Assembly: GCA_013423325.1 (NCBI GenBank)
Contig: BLJB01000563.1
Coordinates: 1-29,423, forward strand
DNA from: Usnea hakonensis
Lineage: Eukaryota; Ascomycota; Lecanoromycetes; Lecanorales; Parmeliaceae
Direction: 5' to 3'
Length of the DNA stretch: 29,423 nt
Within the stretch, counting starts at the first letter, position 1. Each line of letters begins with the position of its first letter. Positions 1 to 10,498 of the stretch are shown piece after piece. A program made the position numbers and the translations under genes. Below the pieces are notes generated by a model that did not search any database, was not told the DNA's origin, and worked only from the letters and a program-made list of their open reading frames with translations.

Positions 1-171
1 TGGTATGTGGCTGCGCAGCCTCCGGTATTATACACTAGTGTTGGCTGAGGTTTAAAAGCAACCAGCTCGTGGAGCTACTCTTCTCAACACTTCCAAGCTC
101 GGAAAACGAGTCCATGGGATTCGGGACATGCCGCATCAACCTCCAACACACGCACAACACATAGTCTTCAC

Positions 172-1398
172 ATGATCTTGGCAGAGGCTTTACGATTCTT
201 ATTACACAAATTTTCTATCAACCCCAGAACCTTTGCTAATCCCAACAAAGAGCTTACCTTTGAAAACGTGCTTGAAAACTCCAATATGGCGGAAGTCTTT
301 CTTCATCAACTGCTTCAGGACACTGACAACATACGGCCAAACGGCGATTGCGTCATTTGCATGGAAGAAACGGGCAAAGCGAACAGAGAAACGGGTTCCA
401 TCGAGGTTCAATTACGCCTGCCATGCAGCCACGTTCTTGGCTCAGGGTGCCTTCGCACCTGGCTTAAAGAAGACAATTCCTGCCCGATTTGTCGGCGAGA
501 AGTCTTTCCTCCACAGCCGCGCTTGCGTCCCTATCCTGTATGGCCTGACAGCGAATCTGAAGGCGACTCTGACAGCGACCTTGACGATGATTTCGAGGAA
601 GAACAGCGCAGTGATGAGGAAGAGAGCAGTGATGAAGAACAGAATCACGCGGAGTCTGACGCCGCGTTCGGCAATAGCAGGGCACAAGACCAGGAGAATT
701 TTGAAGAAATAGCGTCTGACGATGCGCCTGACGGTGTTTTAGAACAAAACCAGGAGATGTTTGAAGACGTTGTGTCTGGCCTTGTACGCGAAGATGCGCC
801 TGAGGACTTTTTGGAACAACATCAGGAGAGTCTTGAAGATGAAGTGCCTGACGATGCGCCTGACGATGTTTTGGGACAAGACCAGGAGCTTCTTGGCGGA
901 ACTGTATCTGAAGATACGCTCGAAGATGCTTTGGGACAACATGAAGAGATTCTTGATGCAGTTGTATCTGACGAAACGCCTGGAAATGCGGTGGATATGG
1001 ATTTGGATATTGACGAAGAACACAAAGTTGAAGTCGCAGAGGACCAAGACACGGATAGTGGTGAAGAAGATGAACTTGAGATCGCAGAGGACGAGGAGCT
1101 TAACAGTGGTGAAGAAGACGAACTTGAGATTGCGGAAGATGAAGACCTGGACAGTAATGAAGAAGACGGACTTGAGATCGCCGAGGACGAGGACCCTAAC
1201 AGTGGTGAAGAAGACGAACTTGAGATTGCGGAGGATGAAGACCTGGACAGTGATGAAGAGGACCAATTTGAAATTGCGGAGGACGAGGACCTTAACAGTG
1301 GTGAAGAAGACGAACTTGAGATTGCGGAGGACGAAGACACGGAGAGCGGTGAAGAAGAGATCATTGAAGAAGAAGATCAGAGCACTGACGACGAATAA
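172..1398 (+). CDS. RING-type zinc finger protein with long acidic repeat tail
   Basis: Intronless ORF of 408 aa starting at an ATG. A RING finger lies at residues 60-107: Cys60-x2-Cys63, Cys85-x-His87, Cys93, then Cys104-x2-Cys107 followed by Arg. A Trp-Leu pair four residues after Cys93 matches the E2-contact region of RING ubiquitin ligases. The usual fifth zinc ligand (His or Cys three residues after His87) is Gly90, a variant I believe is common among fungal RING proteins. From residue about 126 onwards the protein is Asp/Glu-rich and built of two different tandem repeats (residues 177-275 and 286-392), so it is very acidic and probably disordered. The likely role is an E3 ubiquitin ligase or a RING-based binding protein. 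The substrate is unknown and there is no membrane segment. The RING call is firm, the ligase activity is inferred. Confidence 0.85.
   Translation: MILAEALRFLLHKFSINPRTFANPNKELTFENVLENSNMAEVFLHQLLQDTDNIRPNGDCVICMEETGKANRETGSIEVQLRLPCSHVLGSGCLRTWLKEDNSCPICRREVFPPQPRLRPYPVWPDSESEGDSDSDLDDDFEEEQRSDEEESSDEEQNHAESDAAFGNSRAQDQENFEEIASDDAPDGVLEQNQEMFEDVVSGLVREDAPEDFLEQHQESLEDEVPDDAPDDVLGQDQELLGGTVSEDTLEDALGQHEEILDAVVSDETPGNAVDMDLDIDEEHKVEVAEDQDTDSGEEDELEIAEDEELNSGEEDELEIAEDEDLDSNEEDGLEIAEDEDPNSGEEDELEIAEDEDLDSDEEDQFEIAEDEDLNSGEEDELEIAEDEDTESGEEEIIEEEDQSTDDE
700..996 (+). repeat. Coding tandem repeat, about 60-bp unit, about five copies
   Basis: Inside the RING protein, residues 177-275 repeat a 20-residue pattern of the type (F/L)E-x-(V/I)-x-S-(E/D)-D-x-P-(E/D)-D-x-L-x-Q-x-Q-E. 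Anchor residues fall at 177, 197, 221, 241 and 261, so one unit is 24 long. Copies differ at many sites, so the array is older than the 48-bp array that follows. Confidence 0.75.
1027..1347 (+). repeat. Coding tandem repeat, 48-bp unit, seven copies
   Basis: Residues 286-392 of the RING protein repeat a 16-residue unit, consensus LEIAEDEDLNSGEEDE. The Ala of each unit falls at residues 289, 305, 321, 337, 353, 369 and 385, exactly 16 apart. Copies are close at DNA level, as in recently expanded minisatellites. Because the unit is a multiple of 3, copy-number change keeps the frame. Confidence 0.9.
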
Positions 1399-1523
1399 AC
1401 CCCACTAGGGGATACTACCAATGGCAATTCTACGAATAAACCTTCCCGTAAGGAATTTATCATCGGTCTCTGCAGCAACTATTGCAATCGACTTGATCTG
1501 AGCAATGACCTCCAGTTCAGACT

Positions 1524-1763
1524 CTATGCCCAGCAAATCATTTCCACTATCCCCACTTCGTCAATATTTATGGCTATGAACGCGGACCGAGAGCTGTTGT
1601 CCAAAATTAGATTCAAGCATTTGTTTGCAGAGACGTCTGCTTCTCTACTTATAAGCAAGTGACCAAATGCCCACAGAGGCGCTGCGTCTTTCTTGTACAT
1701 GTGAAGATAGGCTACCCCCCACTCATGATATTGATACGTAGGCACTGAGAGGGTGGGCGGCAT
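1524..1763 (-). CDS. Possible small hypothetical protein (79 aa)
   Basis: Open frame on the minus strand with an ATG at 1763. The same frame stays open upstream to 1880 without another ATG, so this could be the last exon of a longer gene. The sequence has a hydrophobic, mixed composition that reads like coding DNA but I recognise no family. It is convergent with the RING gene. Codon use is not strongly biased, so chance is possible. Confidence 0.25.
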   Translation of the reverse strand: MPPTLSVPTYQYHEWGVAYLHMYKKDAAPLWAFGHLLISREADVSANKCLNLILDNSSRSAFIAINIDEVGIVEMICWA

Positions 1764-2282
1764 TTTATTGACGCTGTACCATATTATCACTGATTGATTT
1801 GAATGAATGTGGCTTCTTACAAGAGGCTGGGCGTGGAGGTATCTTTTCCTCCGATTTCTGCTTGTCAGTCCAAGCACCACAGAACCACAGCAATAGGTCT
1901 TTCTTCATTAGTACTAAGCTTCAAAAATCTTATTCTTTAGTGAACCACTAATATAGAATGATACCTTCCTATAGATGTTTTTGCATTAATTTGACCTGTT
2001 ACAATTTCTGTCTGATTCATTTGAGAATTCTGGTAGAGGCAATTTGATTGCGGTATAACTACCTAGGGCATGATAAAGATTCGTCATCAAGGCTGAGGCT
2101 TGCTTGCATGAAACCCACTCAGCATCTCCATCAATTTTTACTCACGCCTACGGCTCTACGAATAGATAAATATATTCAAGCAGACATCAATCCAATTCGA
2201 TTTCCCAAACCCTCCCTCCCTCAGCCGCAGACCTTAGTCGAATCTTCCTTCACCTAGCAACCGCACCATCCATCATCCGCAT
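1764..2282. other. Intergenic, no gene seen
   Basis: AT-rich spacer with only short chance frames. I see no conserved element. Confidence 0.5.
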
Positions 2283-2375
2283 ACCCTCCACCCTCGCCAA
2301 GTCCTCGCCCCCCCAGCCCCCCCCCAACTCCCCCAACAGCCACCAAAAACCCTCCTCCTCCTCCTCCTCCACCAT
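2283..2375 (+). repeat. C-rich low-complexity tract with a (CTC)n run
   Basis: Long C runs (for example 2308-2332) followed by a CTC triplet run at about 2351-2370. It precedes the G-rich block at 2557-2782 and is its rough complement. Confidence 0.8.
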
Positions 2376-2553
2376 CTCCCCAGAATAAGCCAACAGCACG
2401 GACAGTATATCAAGCGGTCTGGAGAATCGGGTGCGACATCAATTGACATGCGGACGCTGAGTATGGTCTTTTTGTAGTCTTTTTTGATGGGACTGTTGTT
2501 GTGCATTGGATTTGCGTTTGAATTGGGCGATTGTGAGGGTGGAGAGGGCGATG

Positions 2554-2782
<229 letters not shown>

Positions 2783-3122
2783 AGGTGAGGTATCCCTGAA
2801 GATTATTGAGGAGTTGAGAGTGCTTGTGGCTCATGCCTTTGCCATCTACTAGCGTGTTTGGCAACCTCTCACTGTTTCTTATAATGTCCTTGGTAATCAA
2901 CACGAGCCACCAAGCAACGGAGTCGGCGACAGCGCATATCTTCCGTTGTCGCCTATGTAAATCTAATAATATAACCTTTGGTGTCGCTGGCGCTCTTTCG
3001 TTCGCATAACGATGATTGGGAACACTTCTTTCGCGAGCCGCGGCATACAGACTATCATCATCACGGATTCAAAGCGCGCGATTTTCGACTACGATTACCT
3101 ACTTGCGGTATACAGGCAAACC

Positions 3123-3977
3123 TCATACGGACGGAGAACACGAAGGGCCTATTTGTTGCTCCGAGATCTCAAGATCTTCCCTGATAAACCCAGAACCGAG
3201 GAGAGGCGCTGTACTCGCCGTCTTCCCGTGCCCTTCTCGCTCCAATGCCAGATTAATCCTCTGCACTCTCCTCGCCTCAAATCGCTCATTAACCCACTCT
3301 CTTACGGGTGACATATTCCGCATGAACACCTCCCTCATCGCTTCTCCGGCCATGTACTCACTGTGCATCCTCTCATAAGCCTCCTGCAAATGCATGGCGT
3401 CTTCATGTCTTTCCTTCCATCTTTTGTCCGTTCACACGTATCGCGCTTCCCACTGCTCGGCTCTCTCTTCGGCTTCTTCCCGCTCCCAACGGAGTCGCTG
3501 ACGCGTGCGAAGAGCTTCCTGGAGCTCGTAGATGAGAGAGGCGCAGATCATGTCCCAGCGCTTGTTGGGTGGGGTGTGGTGGGTGCGGTATACGGATGCT
3601 AGTTCTTGAGCGATGGTGTCGATGTATTTTGACTGGGTGGCTATGGCGTTGGTTCTGGCATCGACGAGATCCCAGGCTTGTTGGAATTTGGCGGCTGTTT
3701 GGACTTTGCGTCTGTGAGCGTTGTCGCTGGTTTGGGCTTGGAGGGCGGTACGCGAGGAGAGGAGAGTTAGGTAGATTTGGATTTCTTGATAGGGTTCGAG
3801 GTTCGCGAGGATGTAGTTTATATTGGAGAGAGAGTGGGTTGAGAGTTTGGAACGGAGTTTGAGGAGGAAGGCGTACATTTGGTCGTAGGTGGCTATGGGT
3901 CCATGGATGGGACGTCCAGATGAGGAGGGGGTACGCTGGTGAAAGGCAAAGACCTGGTCGGGTTCATGCTGCGACAT
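3123..3977 (-). CDS. Coiled-coil hypothetical protein interrupted by one in-frame TGA
   Basis: The frame opens at an ATG at 3977 (an upstream GTG at 3983 is in the same frame) and runs to a TGA at 3432-3434. It then continues in the SAME frame to a stop at 3123. Coding character does not change across the TGA: charged, heptad-like helix before it (EREEAEERAEQWEARYV) and after it (TDKRWKERHEDAMHLQ). Two readings are possible. (a) A 54-nt intron with GTGTGA donor and TTGCAG acceptor removes the stop and keeps the frame, since 54 is a multiple of 3. (b) The TGA is a nonsense mutation or readthrough codon. No known family was recognised. The N-terminal part is predicted helical and soluble. Length is about 266 aa if spliced and about 284 codons across the stop. 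Confidence 0.55.
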
Positions 3978-4718
3978 GATCACCGTGCGTGGTTGTGGTA
4001 GGGTTCAAAGCGAGTCTTGAGAGAGTGCGGAAGGAACGCTTTTTGGTGTAGCAACAAGACATACACAATGGGTGGATTCGAGACAAAGGTGGACATCTTC
4101 AGAGGTGGCTGTCGAAATGAAGTGTTGACTAACAAAGCAAATGTGCTGGCAGTATCTTTGTTCGAAATCATCAAATGATAGACCACAGTCTTAAGCTAAA
4201 TCTCTTAACATTTTTCATGAGGTCGTCGTCAATTAGATGGTTCTTTCCCGCCACTTCAACACGCAATGGCAATCGTAACACCAGAGCCGCAGAGCTGAGT
4301 GAAGGGAGAAATGGCGGTAGCTCTTGTATGAAAAGTGTTGTCCAGTCTCAATGCTTTTTCGATGAGTGTTTTAGCAATGGTATGGATAGATTCTTTGTAA
4401 TTGCGCTTGTTTTTGCAAGCTGATTTGTTTGCTGGTGGTTGGATTTGGATGACTGACGAATGTAAAGATGGAAGTCCATGAATCCGAATCATCGCAGGGA
4501 TAAAGCAGGGATTTTTTTACGTCAATACAACATTAAGAACACTTCAACGCATTGATATAGGGACATGACAAGGGAATATTCAGACAATCCAACATTAGTA
4601 ATACAATTTATTCAGAAGCATCAATTTTCCAAGCTTATTGTTGCAAGAAGTTCTAAGCATCCACGTTGATTTTTGAATAGTATCAACCACTTTTAGACGA
4701 CACCTTTCCTTGAATCCA
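3978..4718. other. Intergenic, no confident gene
   Basis: It contains the putative promoter of the coiled-coil gene and the 3' flank of the next gene. A minus-strand ATG frame of 78 codons (4256-4492) has no coding signature that I can see. Confidence 0.4.
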
Positions 4719-5570
4719 TTAATTTGATCCGTATATGTGACACTTCTCCAACACAAAACCCGCATGAACCTCCTGTGCAGCCTTATGAGTGGGAGATGCG
4801 ATAGAGGACTTCTGGCTCTCAAGATTCAACAAAGCCCAGCAAAAGGATGTGGATTCTTCGGACCAATGAGGTGGACAATCCTTCTGTTTGGGAACGTAGT
4901 GATCGAGACTCTCGATTTTAGGAGCCTTGACATCCACTTTCACGATTGCCAAATTATTGACATGTACTAAAAGTGGATGGATGAAGTGCGTGAAGTATCC
5001 ATTTTCTCTCCAGTAATCAGGGCAATGGGGAATGCTGACCAGGAGGTCCAAACTTTGTAGCTTTTGCAGCTCCCTCGTTGTGTGAAGTACCTCCATGACT
5101 TCGAGGGCCATGAAATGAAGCTCGCGGTCAATCTCGTCCCAGCTGCCGAAGAGAAATATCCAATCGGGGACAGCGTATTGAAGGTGTTGAATGCTGCATA
5201 GCTGCGCAAAAGAACGGCAATTCAAGAAAAAAGAGAATTCCAAATCGTCCTCGAAGTGGAAGACACTTGTACTGTAAAAAAAGTGACTCCCTTCCTCGTA
5301 TAGTTTTCGACATGTTCGAAGATATGATACTGGAAGACCCTGAAAGCGATACACTCTCCTCTTACTGGGCGCAAGTTCAACGCATGTATATCCACGGGCA
5401 CATCTATCTCTTGGAATGAGCTCTTCCAAGATGAGATTTCGTATCTCTGGCGGGAGCAGGAGAAGACGAGAGGGAGGTTGGTCCGGCTCGTCGAGCACTT
5501 TGATGACAGAGGATAGAAGGCTGATAGCGAAGGCACACCGAGAGAAAAGGCTGAAATTGATAATGTGCAA
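4719..5570 (-). CDS. 2EXR/F-box-like fungal domain protein (DUF7730-type)
   Basis: Open frame of 283 codons. Near the N-terminus (about residues 34-51) it has a Leu-rich stretch followed by LPPEIRNLILEEL, the helical signature of fungal 2EXR/F-box-like proteins. About 40 residues later comes YLRTCRKLYEEGSHFFYS, the second conserved motif of the same group (a returning Cys-Arg, then Y-E-E and F-Y-S). Such proteins are numerous in Pezizomycotina and mostly uncharacterised, and some may be substrate adaptors. The open frame starts at TTG, and no in-frame ATG precedes the domain. The true start must therefore lie in an upstream exon (an ATG at 5655 is a candidate, though I found no splice that keeps the frame), or the start has been lost. 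The 3' end is secure. Confidence 0.65.
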   Translation of the reverse strand: MHIINFSLFSRCAFAISLLSSVIKVLDEPDQPPSRLLLLPPEIRNLILEELIPRDRCARGYTCVELAPSKRRVYRFQGLPVSYLRTCRKLYEEGSHFFYSTSVFHFEDDLEFSFFLNCRSFAQLCSIQHLQYAVPDWIFLFGSWDEIDRELHFMALEVMEVLHTTRELQKLQSLDLLVSIPHCPDYWRENGYFTHFIHPLLVHVNNLAIVKVDVKAPKIESLDHYVPKQKDCPPHWSEESTSFCWALLNLESQKSSIASPTHKAAQEVHAGFVLEKCHIYGSN

Positions 5571-6175
5571 TTATTATTTGGTTGGTTTGATGTTGTTGTA
5601 TGTAGACAAGAGCAGGGTGATTTAGTCGAAAATTACCGAAAATTACGGAGTACATGTATTCTTTCGATTTATGACGTCACTGTCCGAGCGTTTTCTTGGG
5701 GACCACATGATTCTTCACCACCCCACCAGAATATTTTTCCACAACATTGAACGGGGAGCTAATACATATACACCCCTTTATGATAGATTGATACAACATT
5801 GACACGCGGCGAGCAATACAAATACTTACCGATAACACAATCTTGCAGGAATTTGCGCCGGATGAGATCTACTTCAATACATGCCTTCATGGGCAACCCT
5901 CTGGCATTGAGTCTAAGGCGTCTGAACTAAATTATACATCCACCCCGTTGACTAGGGGGTGGGAACCATCCCAAATTGCGCACGCCGTGGCAGGCGAGCT
6001 ACGCCACAGAGCCTTTGTACAGATTCAGGTTTTTGGGTTTGTTTAAAACGCAATAAAAAGGTGCAATTTCTAGGCATCACGACGGGGACTTGTCTCGTCG
6101 CTAGATTCCTGTGATGCAGCGACTTGGAACCGTTTCTGCATTTGAACTGTCTTGCCTCCATAAACACCGCTCACA
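5571..6175. promoter_or_regulatory. Divergent intergenic region (about 600 bp)
   Basis: Lies between the 5' end of the 2EXR-like gene (minus) and the ATG at 6176 (plus), so it should hold both promoters. No specific site is recognised. The first exon of the 2EXR-like gene may fall at its left edge. Confidence 0.4.
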
Positions 6176-6622
6176 ATGGCCTCCACTGAACCCGACGACC
6201 TTCCTCCCTCCTACATGAGCCAAAACAGCCAAACATCAACCATCACCGACCGACCGAATCCCGCCCTCCTCAAACCCAATCACTCAACGCGCGCCTCGGG
6301 GCTCTCCTACGCTACTTCCCAGGGCAGACTTTCGATTCTCGAATACCACGAGCTCACATTCGCGGCCATGTTCTCGCACCACGGCACAAAGAAAGTGATG
6401 GTGATCGCTATCGATGAAGAGCTAGACACTTTGATCAAGGATGTCCAACGGATTTATGGTTCGTCTTATTTCGGGTCTATTAGCCAGTTGCGTGCTGATT
6501 TCGCGGGTGGGTTGAATATTAAAAGTGGTGGGAATGGTGAGCGGTTGTCTGAGGAGAATATTATTGCGTATTTGAGGTTTATAAAGTCTAGGAATGGGGC
6601 GGATGTTATCTCCACTAAGTGA
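6176..6622 (+). CDS. Small hypothetical protein (148 aa)
   Basis: Single-exon ORF with a strong start context (CACAATGGC). Residues 1-45 are polar, Pro/Ser/Thr-rich and probably disordered. Residues 50-145 form a compact-looking region with alternating hydrophobics (TKKVMVIAIDEELDTLIKDV, then LSEENIIAYLRFIKS). There is no signal peptide and no membrane helix. Codons end mostly in C in the first half and in G or T in the second half, a pattern shared with other genes here, which supports real coding. I do not recognise the family. Confidence 0.65.
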   Translation: MASTEPDDLPPSYMSQNSQTSTITDRPNPALLKPNHSTRASGLSYATSQGRLSILEYHELTFAAMFSHHGTKKVMVIAIDEELDTLIKDVQRIYGSSYFGSISQLRADFAGGLNIKSGGNGERLSEENIIAYLRFIKSRNGADVISTK

Positions 6623-7650
6623 TGGAATGATATTCGCATGTATTGAAGAAAGATCTGTGTATGTGAAGAGATACATAGGGCATCAAAGTTCGAAATTGTA
6701 CAAAAGCCGCTAGAATTCTCATACTAGTCTGTGCTTTCCAACTCGCTTTCTCTGCATTAGGATTCTGGTGCGTTGAACAGCTCCTTTCTCTTGCCGCCAG
6801 AGCAGCGTTCCGGCAGCCCCGAAATCAGCTTCCGCTCCAGTATAATTCTTGAGTACCTACTCGCAGCACAAGATCAGACAGAATATCCAATTCCTCATCA
6901 TCTTCCTTCCTACCCACTTTTACGCCTGAAGCTCTCACACGCCTTCAACCATGACCCGAAGAGCATGCATTGCTCCCCACGATGCAATCTACTCCAAAAA
7001 GCCAATTTGGAAATGTCGTCAATTTAAGAGACCATGGGAGCACAGAAGCGTCATGCAAGATGCTCTTTTGTGGTAATGTTTTGGATATATGCTGTGGTGC
7101 TATCGTGATCGATCCACTTAGCGGGGGTTTCGTAGGTATTTGATGCGGGGAAGGTGGGGACGGGTGGGTTGTTAGGAAGAGTTTTAATGTATGTGCTGGG
7201 ATTTTGCGATGGATTTGTGTCAGTGGCTGTTGCGAAGTGGGAAAGTCTCTCGTGCTTTACAACAGTGATCAACACACGTGAGTCGGGACTTGGAAAGATC
7301 GGCGCAATGCCATATGTCAATTGACCTTAAGTGGTACGCAAAGAAGCGCAACGTACGTGCCCCTGTGAAGATTCAGCGGTGTGTAGAAGTGTGATCTAGA
7401 TTAAGTCTTTCATTGCTGTTATGTTATGTGACATCCCAGCTGGATGATTGCTCTAAAGGATCGAGCTGGAGCTGCTAATTTTGTACCTGAATTGTGGCGC
7501 CACATGCTCGTAGATTGCAGGATGTGGCGGTCTGATCTATCCACATCCGTTCGTAACACATGGCCAGACATCTGCCCCTTCCCTACAGTCCTACTTGCGT
7601 CTAATCCGCACTCTCGGTCGTCGCTAGAGGCAAAATGTAGCCTGTAGCTC
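6623..7650. other. Intergenic, about 1 kb, no confident gene
   Basis: A minus-strand frame at 7051-7320 (89 codons, opening at TTG) has a mildly protein-like, Pro/Thr-rich composition but no ATG and no recognised motif. Nothing else stands out. Confidence 0.4.
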
Positions 7651-8289
7651 TTACCAGAATTCTTCCAGCCGGCGTTGCCAGCACTCATCGCAAACTCGAT
7701 CTCGAGCGTGCTTACTCCCAGCAAAATCCCTGTAAAAACCCGGGTCTCCGTTATCCATGACCCTTGAATGCGCAATCTCATAATTTCGAAAATTTTCATT
7801 GTTTGGTTGGTCGTTAAGGGGGTCGTGCCAATAGCCCCGCTCGATAACCGTCAGGCAATTGTAACATGGTAAAGAGAGAAAACAGCGGAGAGAGCAATGA
7901 TCGGAGTAGCATGCACGGGGGAAACACGTGCAAGCATGTGGAAAGAGATACGGATGTCGACGTTCGGCCGTGATGTAATGCTTCGCCGTCGGCCACGCCT
8001 CTTTCCAGGGATTAGGGATGAGTTGGCGAAGTGATTTGTGGGTGCGACGTAGGACCATGAGCGTCAGTGCATTACTTGGATCGTTTTTGTCATTGTAGAA
8101 GTTGGATAGAATTTGTAGCTTCAGTTCGTCGGGTAGGGTGAGCAAGTAAGCATGAGTGGTGTCTGATTGGCCGCGAAAGTCGGCGTCTGGCGCCATGATC
8201 GTTGATGATGCTAGGTGAGTGAGTGCCGCTGGTATGGATGCGATATTGAGTAGAGATTTTGACTGTGGACGTCGGTGGGGTTGTGTCAT
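7651..8289 (-). CDS. F-box protein with Cys-rich C-terminal region
   Basis: ORF of 212 aa from an ATG at 8289; a second ATG at codon 32 (8196) could also serve. An F-box-like motif occupies about residues 49-95 (LLTLPDELKLQILSNF followed by a Leu/Arg-rich helix and PNPWK). F-boxes bind Skp1 in SCF ubiquitin ligases, so this may be a substrate adaptor. The rest carries many Cys and His residues: Cys 120, 122, 127, 132, 136, 142 and 145, then a Cys-x2-Cys pair at 200-203. This suggests a metal-binding module, as seen in many fungal F-box proteins with short Cys-rich tails. It is shorter than typical F-box proteins and ends just after the final Cys pair. The F-box call is good, the zinc binding is inferred. 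Confidence 0.75.
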   Translation of the reverse strand: MTQPHRRPQSKSLLNIASIPAALTHLASSTIMAPDADFRGQSDTTHAYLLTLPDELKLQILSNFYNDKNDPSNALTLMVLRRTHKSLRQLIPNPWKEAWPTAKHYITAERRHPYLFPHACTCFPRACYSDHCSLRCFLSLPCYNCLTVIERGYWHDPLNDQPNNENFRNYEIAHSRVMDNGDPGFYRDFAGSKHARDRVCDECWQRRLEEFW

Positions 8290-8752
8290 GGATGTGAGTC
8301 TGAAATGGTGTTAAAGGTTGACTGTTGGAAATTATGGAAGGATGTAGCAGAAAGAAGTACTTAAATACCGTGTGAAGTCTCTGCCAACAGCATCGCCGGG
8401 ATATTGCCGAGTAGTGTTGTTCATGTGTTAAAGAGGGGTTGCATTATTTCCAACACATCACCTACTTTATGAGTGACGCTATGTAAAGTGCAACCTACAG
8501 ATAAAGTCGTCCGCCTAGTATACAATCATAATTGTCCATCAATGATATTCAAGGGATACAAGGGATTCTCTAAAATAAAAAATCAGATGTAATCATGATG
8601 ATTATCATGGTCACTATGCGCATCTCATCATGGAAGTATTTCGAGGGAAGGAAGCGGCCAATCGGGATTATAGTTGCTTCGTGAAGATCACTAAAACGCG
8701 GCAAGCTTTCGAACCTGGCCCACATTACCCTTTGGTCACCTTGTTAAGTGCT
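8290..8752. other. Intergenic: F-box gene promoter and PAQR 3' flank
   Basis: No gene seen. It should contain the promoter of the F-box gene and the transcription end of the PAQR gene, both on the minus strand. Confidence 0.4.
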
Positions 8753-9664
8753 CTATGCACAGACTGAGCCGTCTGCATGAAGGTAATCGAATGCCCTGAA
8801 CAATCCAAACATATGCGCTAGTCCAGCAAGAATGACTGCAACGTGAAGTACTTGATGACTGCTCCCGTAGATATCGTATTTCAGTGGTCGCAATTTTTCG
8901 GGAACCCGAGCAGCATACACTGCAGCGCCCATCAAATTGAACAGCGCCATCAACCCCATCCAGTCTATACTCATGCGCCGGTTTTGTACAGTCCACCCGT
9001 GTAGCAGGATTCCATGCATAACAAAGACTACGGCTGAAAGTCCGAGCCCGGCGTACATAGCCGCACGATAAGGTCGAAGAGTTGGATGTCGAAATCTGGG
9101 GTGCAGAGTTGCGATTACACAGAGAGTGGCGAGGATAGAAACATTGACCCAATAGAGATTTTGAAGCCGAGGATCGCAGTAGAAACCATAGTAGATGCTC
9201 GGAATTGTTGATCCCCACATTAAGATCAAGATCCCGAGATAGTCGAGCTGGTTGCCAAATTTTGCCACTCTTGGGCTGTGATTGCTGATGATGTGGTATA
9301 TTGCGGATAGTATGAAGCATATGGAAACGCCGTAGAAGAACGTAGAGAAGACAAAAATGTCGGCTTTGGTTGCTAGGGGATAGCGGGTAGATGAGGCTCG
9401 GTAGGTGTATATCGGTGCGGTGAGAAAGATGGCGGCACCCAAGATGTGCGAAAATATATTCACAGTCTCGTTGTGGGCATATCCTAGACTTTCCAAGCAC
9501 CTTACAAACGATCCAGTTGCTTGTCGATAGCCTGATATAATGTACTCATTGTCTTGCTGCCAAGAAGGAATTTCATCCCAGGATCTAAGTCTTGGAGTCC
9601 AGTCAACAATGATCGGAGCATTAGGAGCTTCCTTCAAGGACCCCATCTTCCTTGGGCGAGCCAT
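8753..9664 (-). CDS. PAQR / hemolysin-III family seven-helix membrane protein
   Basis: ORF of 303 aa from the ATG at 9664; the frame extends upstream to a GTG only. It shows the classic PAQR (adiponectin-receptor / yeast Izh) pattern. There is a cytosolic N-terminus ending in SGYRQ, then NETVNIFSHILGA before the first helix, and SAIYHIISNHS (His124 and His129) in the second helix. Next come the Asp of QLDYLG (Asp141) and HQVLHV (His270 and His274) before the last helix. These His and Asp residues form the metal site in the family. Seven hydrophobic segments are visible and the length is normal. Fungal relatives (Izh proteins) are linked to zinc and sterol homeostasis. Function here is by family, and the call is firm. 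Confidence 0.93.
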   Translation of the reverse strand: MARPRKMGSLKEAPNAPIIVDWTPRLRSWDEIPSWQQDNEYIISGYRQATGSFVRCLESLGYAHNETVNIFSHILGAAIFLTAPIYTYRASSTRYPLATKADIFVFSTFFYGVSICFILSAIYHIISNHSPRVAKFGNQLDYLGILILMWGSTIPSIYYGFYCDPRLQNLYWVNVSILATLCVIATLHPRFRHPTLRPYRAAMYAGLGLSAVVFVMHGILLHGWTVQNRRMSIDWMGLMALFNLMGAAVYAARVPEKLRPLKYDIYGSSHQVLHVAVILAGLAHMFGLFRAFDYLHADGSVCA

Positions 9665-10498
9665 TGGTACTGAACGGCTCTTGATTTTCACATGAAGAAG
9701 GGTATAAATAAATGCGCTAGAGGCTGAGTCACGCTTACCGCTCTCAGCCTAGTCTACATCCTAACAAATCCTTGGTTATGCAATGTACTGAGTACCCGCG
9801 CTTTTCGCTATTTTGGCATCGCCGTAACATCGAAAGCGAAATACTCTTGCAGGGGGGCTTCAGCCTTGCGTTCGTTCACTGGTCTTCTGACCCTCTGGAC
9901 GCGAGTCTTGCGATCCCAGCGTAAAGATGGCTCGCGTCGCCTTTCAAAGATCTCGGCCCCTGAGGCCTAGAATTCATCAGGCGCTTTCAATGCTGGCACA
10001 AATAATTGGTCGGCAGGTCTCAGACATACCGGTCTTCTTATTGGAAGTCAATACATTGGTGCATATCATGTGCGCAGTGATCATATACATACTGTGGTAG
10101 GAGTGGTGGAAATAACCAAAGCTAATCACTGAGCCGACAGAATTACTTTGGAACTAAGTACCTCCAACTTCTGCGTACACATACATAAGCAATATAGAAA
10201 TATGGCTATGGCGAGTGTCTTCCATCTTGCTCGCTGGCTCATAATTAGTCTCGATTCTGATGGATATTTTAGCGCCTACAACAACAACATCATCTGAAAA
10301 TCTTCTAAGTGAGCCATGGATGGTTCGAAAGCATCGTGATTCATCCTCACTATACTGGAGATCATAAAAAATTTACGATCGGTTATGATCTACGATTTGA
10401 TTCCGTCAATCTGACGTGCTCTTGGCCGGCTCTTATAGTTCTAAGTCTGGCTCTAGGGGTGGATCCCTACAGAGGCGGTCTTTTGGACTTAAGCGCAG
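9665..10498. other. Intergenic, promoter of the PAQR gene, no gene seen
   Basis: Short chance frames only. The frame opening at 10309 begins with GTG, has no ATG, and may be an upstream part of the decayed gene that follows. Confidence 0.4.

Noticed and set aside
822..1364. Long minus-strand Ser-rich frame opposite the RING gene (also +761-1408 and -739-1266)
   Set aside because: They are shadows of the GAA/GAG-rich acidic repeats on the plus strand; the Ser-rich composition is the automatic complement.
8736..9500. 254-codon minus frame overlapping the PAQR gene
   Set aside because: Shadow frame; the PAQR frame carries all conserved motifs.
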